A model generated the notes under the pieces. The model made no database searches and was not told the origin of the DNA. It saw nothing but the letters and a program-made list of their open reading frames with translations. Of a stretch of 64,000 nt of DNA, positions 27,762 to 36,589 are shown one piece after another (within the stretch, counting starts at the first letter, position 1; every line of letters begins with the position of its first letter). Made by a program: the position numbers and the translations under genes. Origin of the DNA: Segetibacter sp. (GTDB lineage Bacteria; Bacteroidota; Bacteroidia; Chitinophagales; Chitinophagaceae); assembly GCF_025963695.1 (NCBI RefSeq), contig NZ_JAOQAH010000085.1, positions 79,914 to 143,913 of the forward strand. Direction: 5' to 3'.

Positions 27762-28168
27762 AACGAAGCAAAGAAAGCAGGTTTTTGGGGAATTGGTTAA
27801 AAAGTATTTGTCCTTTTTATATAGCTGTGTAAAAACTAATTTGTAATGCTAAAGGCAGCAACGTTATCAACAATGTAAAAGGTTACAGTTTTATGTGGCA
27901 TTGTTTTAAGACTTAGTAGAAATTTAAGACTTTAATGGTTTTGTCCAGGTTATTTCTAAGTATTATACGACTTGAGTTTGAACTGAAATTTCTAAGTGGC
28001 AAAACACGTTCAATAAAACCTGCGCTTTTTGCTGCTTCATTTTTTTAATCAACCTTTGAAAATGAAACGGGAGCTGCTGAAGATATACAGTACAAGGGTG
28101 CGACGCAACAATGACGGGAGTAGTTAGAATGACCGGAACCAGAAAATATACATCAACAGATACATCAT
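27762..28168. other. Divergent intergenic region with one repeat copy
   Basis: This 407-base region between divergent starts contains only repeat copy 7 (28090) and A/T-rich sequence. It must hold both promoters, but I see no clear TAnnTTTG match. Confidence 0.4.
28090..28113 (+). repeat. Dispersed repeat copy 7 (GTGCGACGCAAC subtype)
   Basis: It starts GTACAAGGGTGCGACGCAAC. It is the only copy placed between two gene starts rather than beside a gene end. Confidence 0.75.
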
Positions 28169-29119
28169 ATGCCTAACAGAGACGAAAAAATATTGGTGGT
28201 AGGAGCGTGCGGACAAATAGGAGTAGAATTGACTTTACAACTTAGAAAGATATACGGTGAAGGTGTAGTGATTGCGAGTGACTTGAGGGAGGAGCATCCT
28301 TTATTGAAGGGGACAGGGCCGTACGTTTCGCTGGATATTATGAATAAGGAAACTTTTCATGTGCTTGTTCTTAGATATAACATTACGCAGGTTTATTTAC
28401 TGGCTGCAATTTTAAGTGCGACGGGAGAGAAAAATCCAACACTTGCATGGCACATTAATATGCAAAGTCTTTTGAACGTTTTAGAGGTTGCGAAAGAAGA
28501 AAATCTGGCAAAAATTTATTGGCCAAGTAGTATTGCTGTTTTTGGCCCTAATTCGCCAAAAGACAATACACCTCAACACACGACTATTGAACCTACGACT
28601 GTTTACGGCATTAGTAAGTTTGCGGGGGAGCGATGGTGCGAATACTATTTCAACAGGTATAAGATTGATGTAAGGAGTTTGAGATATCCTGGTTTGATCA
28701 GTTATAAGTCGCAGCCGGGAGGTGGTACAACAGACTACGCGATTGAGATTTTTCATGACGCTTTAAGCAGCCGGCATTATACCTCTTTTTTAAATGAGGA
28801 CACGTACCTGCCTATGATGTATATGCCTGATGCCATACGGGCCACAATTGAATTAATGGAAGCTGATGCGTCTAAAATAAAAGTACGGTCTTCATATAAT
28901 ATCGGTTCTATGAGTTTTTCTCCCGGCGATATTGCTTCAGAAATTAAAAAGCATTTTCCTGACTTTACCATAAAATACCAGCCTGACAGCAGGCAGAATA
29001 TAGCTGATAGCTGGCCTAAAAGTATTGATGATAGCGAGGCTAAAAATGATTGGGGGTGGAAGCCTGAATTTGGTATAGAACGCATGACAGAAGATATGCT
29101 GAAAAACTTACAGCAATAA
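28169..29119 (+). CDS. L-threonine 3-dehydrogenase, short-chain (epimerase-like) type
   Basis: The 316-residue protein is an extended SDR with the NAD motif VVGACGQIGVEL, the active-site YGISK and the substrate region RYPGLISYKSQPGGGTTDYA plus LPMMYMPDAIRATIELMEA, which are typical of the threonine dehydrogenases of animals and Flavobacterium. It oxidises L-threonine to 2-amino-3-ketobutyrate with NAD. The usual partner ligase gene kbl is not nearby. A terminator follows. Confidence 0.88.
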   Translation: MPNRDEKILVVGACGQIGVELTLQLRKIYGEGVVIASDLREEHPLLKGTGPYVSLDIMNKETFHVLVLRYNITQVYLLAAILSATGEKNPTLAWHINMQSLLNVLEVAKEENLAKIYWPSSIAVFGPNSPKDNTPQHTTIEPTTVYGISKFAGERWCEYYFNRYKIDVRSLRYPGLISYKSQPGGGTTDYAIEIFHDALSSRHYTSFLNEDTYLPMMYMPDAIRATIELMEADASKIKVRSSYNIGSMSFSPGDIASEIKKHFPDFTIKYQPDSRQNIADSWPKSIDDSEAKNDWGWKPEFGIERMTEDMLKNLQQ

Positions 29120-29157
29120 AAAAACAAAGAGCACCAGCACTTATGCTCTTTGTTTTT
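29120..29157. terminator. Bidirectional terminator after threonine dehydrogenase
   Basis: AAAAACAAAGAGCA pairs with TGCTCTTTGTTTTT (14 bp, 10-base loop). It serves the convergent pair. Confidence 0.8.
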
Positions 29158-29174
29158 ATTAATCTCGTTGCAGC

Positions 29175-29903
29175 CTAAAATCTGATTCCAAGGTTAATAC
29201 CTAAACCTCTTACACCAACCATAGTTCCTGACGTAATAATGGTAGCGCCACTACTATTTACAGTAGATTTAATTGAAGTAAATGCAACGTCTATACTTTC
29301 AAGTTCCTCGCGAAGAGATCGCTGTTCTGACTCACTGAGCGGGGTTTGAGCTATAAAATTTCCATTAGCACTTCCGATGCTTCCCCCAATGATCCACCAA
29401 TCTAAGAACAAACGCTTGTGTAAATTAAAGCTGCTACCTAACATTAGCCCCCCCGTTGCCGAATTGAGTGATCCGGTAAATACAAGATCTCTTTTAGTAT
29501 TGGTTGAAGTAGTATATGTAATGGGTCCCTGAAGATTGTAACGGCCAAATCTTCCGTAGGGGGCAAGATAAAAGCCATGGAACGCGCCTTTTTTTCCCAG
29601 GTAATATCTAACCTCGGGTGTGAAAATAGAAGTGCCTAGTTTAAAGTCTCCTATCTTAATATCAGGATCATCAATTTGGCTTTCAATAAAAGATTTAAAA
29701 GCAATGTTCGAGGTCGGAATTTTACTGTATCCTAAAGCAACTGTAAGTCTTTTTCCTATTTGCCTTTCATATTGTAGGCCGAAGCCTTTGCCAACAAAAG
29801 CAGACAAATTTACTTTCGCCATATTTTTGCCTTCTATGATTTGTGACTTAGCAGGAAGATAACTTAGAAAAACCAATACCGGCAGTAACGTCCTTATATT
29901 CAT
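29175..29903 (-). CDS. Outer-membrane beta-barrel-like protein (DUF3575-like)
   Basis: The 242-residue protein has a signal peptide (MNIRTLLPVLVFLSYLPAKSQ) and alternating polar/hydrophobic strands ending in aromatic residue F. GKGFGLQYERQIGKRLTVALGY and FTPEVRYYLGKKGAFHGFYLAPYGR resemble DUF3575 barrel proteins. It is probably in the outer membrane. The role is unknown. A short gap to the Rrf2 gene upstream suggests cotranscription. Confidence 0.8.
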   Translation of the reverse strand: MNIRTLLPVLVFLSYLPAKSQIIEGKNMAKVNLSAFVGKGFGLQYERQIGKRLTVALGYSKIPTSNIAFKSFIESQIDDPDIKIGDFKLGTSIFTPEVRYYLGKKGAFHGFYLAPYGRFGRYNLQGPITYTTSTNTKRDLVFTGSLNSATGGLMLGSSFNLHKRLFLDWWIIGGSIGSANGNFIAQTPLSESEQRSLREELESIDVAFTSIKSTVNSSGATIITSGTMVGVRGLGINLGIRF

Positions 29904-29946
29904 TTTACTATTTTTAATAAACTAGCAACTTTAACGCCAAGTGCAT

Positions 29947-30369
29947 TTATAATATTATACTGTTACCAGCAATATCCGTCACTGTTTTATTTTCTAAAAT
30001 AGCCAAAGAAGCATCTCGAACCTGCAACATAACCCTGTTAAGTCCACAGTAATTTTCGTCGCAATTTTTGCATTTTGTATAGAAGTGAAGGCTTACACAC
30101 GGCAGTAGCGATATGGGGCCGTCCATCAGTCGCATTACTGTTGCCAGTTTAATTTCACCTGGGTTTTTTGCAAACAAATAGCCGCCGCCTTTTCCTTTTT
30201 TACTATCAAGTATTCCCGCTTTTTTTAATTGCAATAAGATATTCTCAAGAAATTTTAAGGGGATGGTTTTTTGCTCTGATATTTCTGCAATCAAAATAGG
30301 CCTTTGCTTATCCTGCTGTGCCATATACATTAATGCTTTAAAAGCATACTGCGTCTTCATTGAAAGCAT
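29947..30369 (-). CDS. Rrf2-family transcriptional regulator
   Basis: The 140-residue protein has an N-terminal winged helix (LSMKTQYAFKALMYMAQ, IAEISEQKTIPLKFLENILLQLKKAGILDSKKGKGGGY), the classic Rrf2 start. Four cysteines (C-x9-C-x2-C-x4-C in CVSLHFYTKCKNCDENYC) could hold an Fe-S cluster or act as a thiol sensor. It is therefore likely redox- or NO/sulfur-responsive. It lies 43 bases upstream of the barrel gene and divergent from a methyltransferase gene, both potential targets. Confidence 0.9.
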   Translation of the reverse strand: MLSMKTQYAFKALMYMAQQDKQRPILIAEISEQKTIPLKFLENILLQLKKAGILDSKKGKGGGYLFAKNPGEIKLATVMRLMDGPISLLPCVSLHFYTKCKNCDENYCGLNRVMLQVRDASLAILENKTVTDIAGNSIIL

Positions 30370-30470
30370 AGAACCATTTTTATTAAAATTAAAATTAGTG
30401 TTATTAATTATTCCGTTTTCAGTAATCCTTATTTCGATACGCTAACATTGGCATCTACTTTTGCATTGAG

Positions 30471-31112
30471 ATGACAAGTAATTACAACAATATTGCTTCT
30501 TTCTATGACTTTCTTTCAAAAATGGTCTTTGGTAATGCCATAATAAACGCTCAAAGATTTTTGGTAGAAGCAATACCGGCCAAAAGTACTGTTTTGATTG
30601 TTGGAGGAGGCACCGGGTGGATTTTAGAAGAAATTGCTAAAGTGCATTCCGAAGGACTGGAGATAGCGTATGTAGAGCCGTCAGAAAAAATGGTTTCAAT
30701 GTCAGAAAAAAGAAACGCAGGTTTCAATGAAGTCATTTTTATTAATAAGACCATAGAGGAAGTAGAATTTCCTAATCATTTTGATATAGTAATAACTCCC
30801 TTTCTTTTTGATAACTTTTCTTCAATTACTTCGAACCAGGTTTTCCAAAAGATAGATGGTTGTTTAGTACCCGACGGTATGTGGTTATTTGTCGACCTTC
30901 AACCAATTAAGAAAGGTGTATTGTGGCAGCACATGCTGTTAAAACTTATGTATCTCTTTTTTAAATTAGTTTGTCAAATTGAAGCCAATAGCCTACATGA
31001 TACTACGGTATTATTCCATCAGTATAAGTACAAGCTGATTTCGTCCAGAACCTTTTTTAAAAATTTTATCTGTTCTTCTGTTTATAAAAAGTGCCACGGC
31101 TGTACAGAATAA
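30471..31112 (+). CDS. SAM-dependent methyltransferase
   Basis: The 213-residue protein has the class I SAM-binding motif TVLIVGGGTGWILEEIA and the acidic motif IAYVEPSEKM. It has a hydrophobic C-terminal part (LLKLMYLFFKLVCQ). It is divergent from the Rrf2 regulator. The substrate is unknown. Confidence 0.8.
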   Translation: MTSNYNNIASFYDFLSKMVFGNAIINAQRFLVEAIPAKSTVLIVGGGTGWILEEIAKVHSEGLEIAYVEPSEKMVSMSEKRNAGFNEVIFINKTIEEVEFPNHFDIVITPFLFDNFSSITSNQVFQKIDGCLVPDGMWLFVDLQPIKKGVLWQHMLLKLMYLFFKLVCQIEANSLHDTTVLFHQYKYKLISSRTFFKNFICSSVYKKCHGCTE

Positions 31113-31124
31113 GTTGTCGACTTT

Positions 31125-31319
31125 ATGCACTCAAAATTTTCCTCATTCATTGCAACATGTCAGGAAGTAGCGTTGTACACCGTGCAGACAATTTCGAAGA
31201 GATTCAAGGGTTTTGGTTTTGGCTTGTACATAGGCAGGCAAATAACTGATGCACATAATGGTGAGTTGCGGTATAAAGCAGGGAAAATAAAACCTCTACT
31301 TTTATTTCTCCATTCCTAA
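31125..31319 (+). pseudogene. Relic of a sensor histidine kinase
   Basis: The frame reads KGFGFGLYIGRQITDAHNGEL. This matches the G2 box of the histidine-kinase ATPase domain (GxGLGLYI..QI..HxG). Nothing upstream (N, D and F boxes or dimerisation helix) is found in any frame, so only a fragment of about 30 recognisable residues remains. Confidence 0.5.
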
Positions 31320-31329
31320 AGCTTCATAC

Positions 31330-31965
31330 TTATATGCTAAAGCTTCTTATTTGGCTTATAAAGTTTTGAAGAAGGTCGTACTGCGAAAATGCGTAGCCAA
31401 ATACGAGAAGCAGACCTATTCCAGCCAAAGCGCCGAACAAATGCGCCGAGTGATTAATGCCACTTGCTCCACGACGATCAAGATAAGCGGTTATACCGAG
31501 ATATATAAAACCGAAAATAAAACCAGGAATACCAATCGGTATAAATAGTATTCCCATCTTAGCTAAAGGGTTTAAAAAGATACCGGCGAATATGATTGCT
31601 GACACCGCTCCACTTGCCCCTAAACTTCTGTAATAATAATCATCCTTATGTTTGCTGTAAGTCGGTAACAGGCAAAGGAACTGTGAAATTACATACAAGG
31701 CAATAAAGAGAACAGAACCTAACGAGCCAAAAAGATACTTAAATGTACCTTCAACCATTTCTCCAAAGCTGTAAAATGAAAACATGTTGAAGAGCAAATG
31801 AGTTATATCAGCATGGATTAAAGCACACGAAAAAAACCTGTACCACTGTTTTTGATTGGTGACTGCAGGAGGATAAAATATAAGTTGATCTGTGACTTTT
31901 TGATTTGAGAAAGCCGAAAAAGAAACGATCGAGGTTATAATAATTATTATTAAAGTAATACTCAT
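31330..31965 (-). CDS. Rhomboid-family intramembrane serine protease
   Basis: The 211-residue, six-helix membrane protein has HADITHLLFNMFSFYSFG in the conserved loop, the catalytic serine in LGASGAVSA and the catalytic histidine in INHSAHLFGALAG. It cleaves transmembrane substrates within the bilayer. The substrate is unknown. It is likely cotranscribed with rlmH, 19 bases upstream. Confidence 0.92.
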   Translation of the reverse strand: MSITLIIIIITSIVSFSAFSNQKVTDQLIFYPPAVTNQKQWYRFFSCALIHADITHLLFNMFSFYSFGEMVEGTFKYLFGSLGSVLFIALYVISQFLCLLPTYSKHKDDYYYRSLGASGAVSAIIFAGIFLNPLAKMGILFIPIGIPGFIFGFIYLGITAYLDRRGASGINHSAHLFGALAGIGLLLVFGYAFSQYDLLQNFISQIRSFSI

Positions 31966-31984
31966 AGGAGGGCAAGTTAAAGAA

Positions 31985-32458
31985 TTATTCGTGATGGTAT
32001 TTTTCGTTTCTAATGATTGTACAAGCCCTATATATTTGCTCAGCTAACATTAACCTTACCAGTTGATGGGGAAATACCAAAGGAGAAAATGACCATATAA
32101 AATTGGCCCTTGTTTTAATTTGCTCATCCACACCAAAAGCACCTCCTATTAAAAAGACGACATTTTTAATACTATTGTTTGCCCTCGCTTCAATCATTGC
32201 CGCAACCTGCGGTGAGTTGATATGTTTACCTTTTTCATCCAGCAAAACAAGGTAATCGTCCTTTTGCAAACCGTTTAAAACACTTTGTGCCTCATTCTTT
32301 TTTATGTCATTTTCTACTGAGTGAATTGTTTGTTTTGCAGCAGCAAGTATTCTCCATTCAACGGGATAATACTTCGATATTCTCTTTGTGAAGTCTTCTA
32401 TGCCCTCCTTCACGTAACTCTCATGTCCCTTGCCGACAGACCATAGCTGAATTTTCAT
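31985..32458 (-). CDS. rlmH: 23S rRNA pseudouridine1915-N3 methyltransferase
   Basis: The 157-residue SPOUT-family protein starts MKIQLWSVGK and has LDEKGK, the SAM-binding trefoil-knot segment VVFLIGGAFGVDE and the C-terminal FPHQLVRLMLAEQIYRA...NEKYHHE, all typical of RlmH. It methylates pseudouridine 1915 in helix 69 of the large ribosomal subunit. Confidence 0.96.
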   Translation of the reverse strand: MKIQLWSVGKGHESYVKEGIEDFTKRISKYYPVEWRILAAAKQTIHSVENDIKKNEAQSVLNGLQKDDYLVLLDEKGKHINSPQVAAMIEARANNSIKNVVFLIGGAFGVDEQIKTRANFIWSFSPLVFPHQLVRLMLAEQIYRACTIIRNEKYHHE

Positions 32459-32525
32459 AAGCCGAAGTTAATTTGCCTGAGGCTGCTTTTTTCGCCAAAT
32501 AAAAAAATAAATTGCATAAATAAAT

Positions 32526-34472
32526 ATGCTAATGTCAAGGTTGTTAATTATACTGGTCTTTTTACTTACTTCAGTCGCAAATGCTCAAACCCTAAATCGA
32601 CGTTTTTTAGAAATTGCAAAGTATAGTGGGTTGGGAATAAATGGAGCGGATTATTTTCAGAACAATAAAATGAGCTTTTACGATGTGAAGTATGTAAAGA
32701 TTGATATTGCCGTTCAGCCTAAAAGCAAATTTATAACAGCAAAGTGCGATTATAGTGTTTTAGTAACCCTGCCCTTAGACACTTTTGCAATCGAATTTAA
32801 ACAAACAATGCAGCTTGATTCTGTTTGTATAAATAATGTAAAAACAGTCTTTACGCGAGCCAATGACCATATTTACATTCCCCTACCTGTAGCGGCTGCT
32901 GGAACTTTTCTCAATCTTTCTTTTTATTATAAGGGAAATGTTGCTGCAGGGTTTTTTGCCGGCACAGATGCAAATGGTCTTGACTATACAGCAAGTCTTT
33001 CCGAGGCTTTCCAGGCGCGGGAATGGTTTCCTGCAAAACAGTTATTGAACGACAAAATCGACTCGACTGATATTTGGATAACCACGGGAGCTGCTTTCAA
33101 AGCCGGCTCCAATGGTCTTTTGAAGGCGGTGATTGACCTGCCGAACAATATGAAGCAATACCGTTGGGCTTGCCGATATCCTTTGAATTATTACATGCCC
33201 AGCGTTGCTGTTGGAAACTACCTGGAATATAACAGTTATGCAAAGCCTGCTGCTATAGCCCCAGACTCTATATTGGTGCAAAATTTTGTTTATAATAGCC
33301 TGCCCTATTTTAGCCAGGTAAAACCACAGTTAGATAAAACGCCCCGCTTCATCGAAAAATTTAGCGAGCTATTTGGTATTTATCCCTTTTATAAAGAAAA
33401 ATACGGGCACGCCCAGGCAGATATTGGTGGCGGAATGGAGCATGCAACCATGACCACTATAAAGAATTTTGAAGAGCGGCTTGTTGCCCATGAGTTAGCA
33501 CACCAATGGTTCGGCGACAATGTTACATGTGCCAGCTGGAATGATATATGGGTTAACGAAAGTTTTGCGACTTATAGCGAATACCTGGCGGCACAATATC
33601 TTCCCGCTCTTTTTCCTGCAACTGCATCCCAGATAATGGACGATCTTCACAGCAACGCAATATCTGCTCCTACAGGCAGTGTGTATGTTCCTCCTTCTGA
33701 GCGCTACAACGAATCGAGAATATTTAGTTACCGGCTTACCTATGCAAAAGGTGCGGCTGCTTTGCACAACCTGCGTTTTGAAATGCAAGATGATTCCTTG
33801 TTTTTCAAAACCCTTAAAATCTACCAGCAACAGTACGCCAGTTCTTTTGCAACAACCGCAAATTTCAAGGCAGTTGCAGAGCAGGTAAGTGGTAAAAATT
33901 TAACCGCGTTTTTCAATCAAAGAATTTACGGAGAAGGCTATCCTATTTACAACGTTACTTATTTAAAGCACGGAACTGATACTGTTGTTTTACAAATAAA
34001 TCAAACTACATCTGCCCCTGCAGTAACTCCTTTTTTTTCCGGTTTAATGGAGTACAAAATTTTATCTCCCCAGGGCGACACTACAGTTAAATTCAATCAT
34101 ACTGCTAATGAACAAACGTTTACGTTTTACCTTCCTAAAACAGTAACAGGCGTTGTGGTTGACCCAAAAAATTGGGTTTTAAACGGGGTAGGAACTATTA
34201 AGGAAGGCGTGTCAACTGCGCCGCCTGTTGTTGATCGTCTAACTGTTTTTCCGAATCCAGCTAAAGATAACATCTCCATCCGTATGCCTTTAAATACTTA
34301 TAATATTATGAGGCTTATTGATGTAAACGGAAGGTTGATTGCTACTTATACAATACCTGCCGGAACAACTTTGTTCAAACAAAATCTCCATCTTCCTACG
34401 GGCATTTACTTCCTTTATTTTTTTGGAAACAAAGCTTCAGATGTTCGAAAAATATTGGTAAGTGGGAGATAA
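32526..34472 (+). CDS. Secreted M1-family zinc metallopeptidase with a T9SS sorting domain
   Basis: The 648-residue protein has a signal peptide (to about residue 21). An aminopeptidase-N-like beta domain comes first. The catalytic domain has H322-E323-L-A-H326 and the third zinc ligand E345 after 18 residues, in VNESFATYSEYLA. The exopeptidase GAMEN motif reads GGGMEHATM. The last 75 residues (VFPNPAKDNISIRM to FLYFFGNKASDVRKILVSGR) are a type A T9SS domain, so it is likely surface-displayed. It would release N-terminal amino acids from peptides. Confidence 0.92.
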   Translation: MLMSRLLIILVFLLTSVANAQTLNRRFLEIAKYSGLGINGADYFQNNKMSFYDVKYVKIDIAVQPKSKFITAKCDYSVLVTLPLDTFAIEFKQTMQLDSVCINNVKTVFTRANDHIYIPLPVAAAGTFLNLSFYYKGNVAAGFFAGTDANGLDYTASLSEAFQAREWFPAKQLLNDKIDSTDIWITTGAAFKAGSNGLLKAVIDLPNNMKQYRWACRYPLNYYMPSVAVGNYLEYNSYAKPAAIAPDSILVQNFVYNSLPYFSQVKPQLDKTPRFIEKFSELFGIYPFYKEKYGHAQADIGGGMEHATMTTIKNFEERLVAHELAHQWFGDNVTCASWNDIWVNESFATYSEYLAAQYLPALFPATASQIMDDLHSNAISAPTGSVYVPPSERYNESRIFSYRLTYAKGAAALHNLRFEMQDDSLFFKTLKIYQQQYASSFATTANFKAVAEQVSGKNLTAFFNQRIYGEGYPIYNVTYLKHGTDTVVLQINQTTSAPAVTPFFSGLMEYKILSPQGDTTVKFNHTANEQTFTFYLPKTVTGVVVDPKNWVLNGVGTIKEGVSTAPPVVDRLTVFPNPAKDNISIRMPLNTYNIMRLIDVNGRLIATYTIPAGTTLFKQNLHLPTGIYFLYFFGNKASDVRKILVSGR

Positions 34473-34514
34473 ATAGAAGTAGGAATTTTTGTTGGTCGGC
34501 TTCAAAGCTTGCTT

Positions 34515-34549
34515 CATCAGCCGTTGCGTCGCACACTGCAACTTTTGTA
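34515..34549 (-). repeat. Dispersed repeat copy 8 (GTGCGACGCAAC subtype)
   Basis: The reverse complement reads AGTTGCAGTGTGCGACGCAA followed by CGGCTGATG, between convergent genes. It shares the AGTTGCAGT head with copy 14. Confidence 0.7.
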
Positions 34550-34676
34550 ATTCTATTGATATTTCTGTCTCTGCAAAAAAGAAATGCAAGACTCAAAAGT
34601 AAAAGCTTTGCGTCTTACATTTCTTTGTTTTCTGCCCCAAAAATCCGCAATAAATTGGTTGCAAGGAAAGCAAGCA

Positions 34677-35483
34677 TTAAACAATAATACAAGTATAACT
34701 GCCAGGAAAAGAAAACCTAAAATCGCTCTCTTTTTTAAAAATCCCAAATACAGTACTTCCCGAACCTGTCATTGACGCATACATAGCCCCTTTTTCGTAG
34801 AGTTGTTCCTTTATAATTTTAATTGCGGGATGTAGTTCAAAAACCGTTTCTTCAAAGTCATTCTTCAACTCAGCTTTCCAACTTTCTATTGGTTGTTTTA
34901 TAATTTCCTGAATTCCTTTTGCTGGTTTTGCTAATATTAGTTTAGAAAAGGCTTCTTTAGTGGAGACATGAATTCCGGGGTTGATCAGCACTATCTTGTA
35001 CCGCGACATGTCTAACTCTATTGGGGAAAGGTTTTCTCCACGTCCCGTTGCAAAGCAAGGTTTATTGATAATAAAAAAAGGACAGTCACTACCTAGCTGC
35101 AGGGCATAAGAAATAAGTTTTTCTTCTGCCAGATGTAGGCGAAATTTCTTATTAAGCATAATAAGCATAAAAGCTCCGTCTGCGCTTCCTCCACCCAACC
35201 CTGCACCCATAGGGATTGCCTTATGCAAATGAATACTAACGGGCGGCAAGTCAGGGAAATCCTTCTTTAAAAGAAGATAAGCTTTTACACAAAGGTTATT
35301 ATCAACTGTATCATTAACCGGTAAGCCGGTAAGCTGAAAACTAAATTGGGGGGAGGGAATAATCTCTAACGCGTCTTTTACTGCAACCGGGTAAAAGATA
35401 GTTGCAAGGTTGTGGTAACCATCAGCTCTTTTGCCAATAACGTGTAAGCCTAAGTTGATTTTGCAATTTGGAAAAAAAACCAT
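34677..35483 (-). CDS. ispE: 4-diphosphocytidyl-2-C-methyl-D-erythritol kinase
   Basis: The 268-residue GHMP kinase starts FPNCKINLGLHVIGKRADGYH (substrate loop), has the ATP motif PMGAGLGGGSADGA and ends with MTGSGSTVFGIF. It phosphorylates CDP-methylerythritol in the non-mevalonate isoprenoid pathway, so the organism makes isoprenoid precursors this way. It is a single gene here. Confidence 0.96.
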   Translation of the reverse strand: MVFFPNCKINLGLHVIGKRADGYHNLATIFYPVAVKDALEIIPSPQFSFQLTGLPVNDTVDNNLCVKAYLLLKKDFPDLPPVSIHLHKAIPMGAGLGGGSADGAFMLIMLNKKFRLHLAEEKLISYALQLGSDCPFFIINKPCFATGRGENLSPIELDMSRYKIVLINPGIHVSTKEAFSKLILAKPAKGIQEIIKQPIESWKAELKNDFEETVFELHPAIKIIKEQLYEKGAMYASMTGSGSTVFGIFKKESDFRFSFPGSYTCIIV

Positions 35484-35808
35484 CAGAACCGGGATTTTAT
35501 GAGACTAGAAGAATTAATAGAAATAGAACTGGATTTATGAGATTGAAAATATTAAAAGGAAATGAGTTACAGTAGAAGCAGCAGTATTTTAAAATATAAG
35601 CAAGGCTTGAATGTTAGTTATGTTTTTTAGAATGCACACTAAAAGATTCATTTATATTTTTTTGATAAACGGAGCGTCGCAACGATGGTGCTATGAAAAC
35701 AAATGCTGAAAACATCCTTAAGGTATTAGCTTCAAGCCTTCATATTATGTCTAAATGTTTCCCGCCCCTGCGCCTGCAGCTTGTAGCCGGATTCTTGCAG
35801 CGTTCTTC
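35484..35808. other. Intergenic region with one repeat copy
   Basis: Besides repeat copy 9 (35671) this 325-base stretch shows no gene or hairpin that I can support. Confidence 0.4.
35671..35692 (+). repeat. Dispersed repeat copy 9 (GGAGCGTCGCAAC subtype)
   Basis: It reads GGAGCGTCGCAACGATGGTG, between two minus-strand genes. It shares the GGAGCGTCGCAAC core with copy 13. Confidence 0.6.
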
Positions 35809-36396
35809 CTACTTCTTCCTCTTATTCAATTCATCCCTGATTGAAATGGCCCTTATATAATCTTCCTGTTCAAGTACTTCATTTAGCAGGGTATTTAATT
35901 CTTCTATGCTTAAGCCGCTTAAATCATCACGACTTCCTGGTTCAGCAGAAGTAGAGACGGAAGATTTCTTTTTTGTGGTACCCGAGTCCTCCATCAAAAT
36001 TCCTGCACTTTCCAAAATATGGTCGTAGGTATAAACAGGGCATCCGAAGCGAACTGCCAGAGCTAGTGCATCACTCGTACGACTGTCAATTTCTATAGTA
36101 TCGTGCTCGTTGATGCAAACGAGTTTTGAGTAAAAAATCCCTTCCTGAAGATCGCTGATAACTATTTCCTGAAGATCTACACTGAAAGCATTCATGAAAT
36201 TTTTAAGCAAGTCGTGAGTTAATGGCCGGCTTGGTTGCATTCTTTCAAGGGCAACAGCAATTGCCTGCGCCTCAAATCCTCCAATAACAATGGGTAACCG
36301 GCGAAGCCCATTTACTTCGCCTAACACTACCGCATACGAATGGGTTTGAGTTATGCTATGCGACAATGCTACTATTTCCAGTTCTATTTTCTTCAT
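35809..36396 (-). CDS. Bifunctional nuclease domain protein (DUF151) with a UVR motif
   Basis: The 195-residue start at 36396 (MKKIELEIVALSHS) is chosen over a 38-codon-longer frame because the family begins there and a promoter-like element lies at 36428. Residues 1-140 form the DUF151 domain (LPIVIGGFEAQAIAVALE, TSDALALAVRFGCPVYTYD). The C-terminal LSIEELNTLLNEVLEQEDYIRAISIRDELNKRKK is a UvrB/UvrC-type motif. Family members have been reported as DNases/RNases or scaffold proteins. It is divergent from thrS. Confidence 0.9.
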   Translation of the reverse strand: MKKIELEIVALSHSITQTHSYAVVLGEVNGLRRLPIVIGGFEAQAIAVALERMQPSRPLTHDLLKNFMNAFSVDLQEIVISDLQEGIFYSKLVCINEHDTIEIDSRTSDALALAVRFGCPVYTYDHILESAGILMEDSGTTKKKSSVSTSAEPGSRDDLSGLSIEELNTLLNEVLEQEDYIRAISIRDELNKRKK

Positions 36397-36427
36397 ACCT
36401 GCAATTCTTCTGAATGTAAATGATGCG

Positions 36428-36435
36428 CAAATGTA
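36428..36435 (-). promoter_or_regulatory. Promoter-like TACATTTG element of the DUF151 gene
   Basis: On the minus strand TACATTTGCG lies 32 bases upstream of the ATG and matches the TAnnTTTG -7 consensus. No clear TTG -33 element was found. Confidence 0.4.
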
Positions 36436-36557
36436 AAGATTTAGCATTTGATATTTTTGTATCTCTCTATTTGATATTGAATTTTTATAGAATAAGGTTT
36501 TTTTGTGCAAGGAATTAAAGCTCAGTTAACAGTTAATAACCTCTGCTGATAGTTTAT

Positions 36558-36565
36558 TACATTTG
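36558..36565 (+). promoter_or_regulatory. Promoter-like TACATTTG element of thrS
   Basis: TACATTTGCG lies 24 bases before the thrS ATG and is identical over 10 bases to the element of the divergent gene. Confidence 0.4.
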
Positions 36566-36589
36566 CGCTCTTTAAATTGTAATCGTTTT

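Noticed and set aside
34553..34747. 64-codon hydrophobic minus-strand frame
   Set aside because: It overlaps the 3' end of ispE in another frame and the intergenic region. The hydrophobic start is probably chance.
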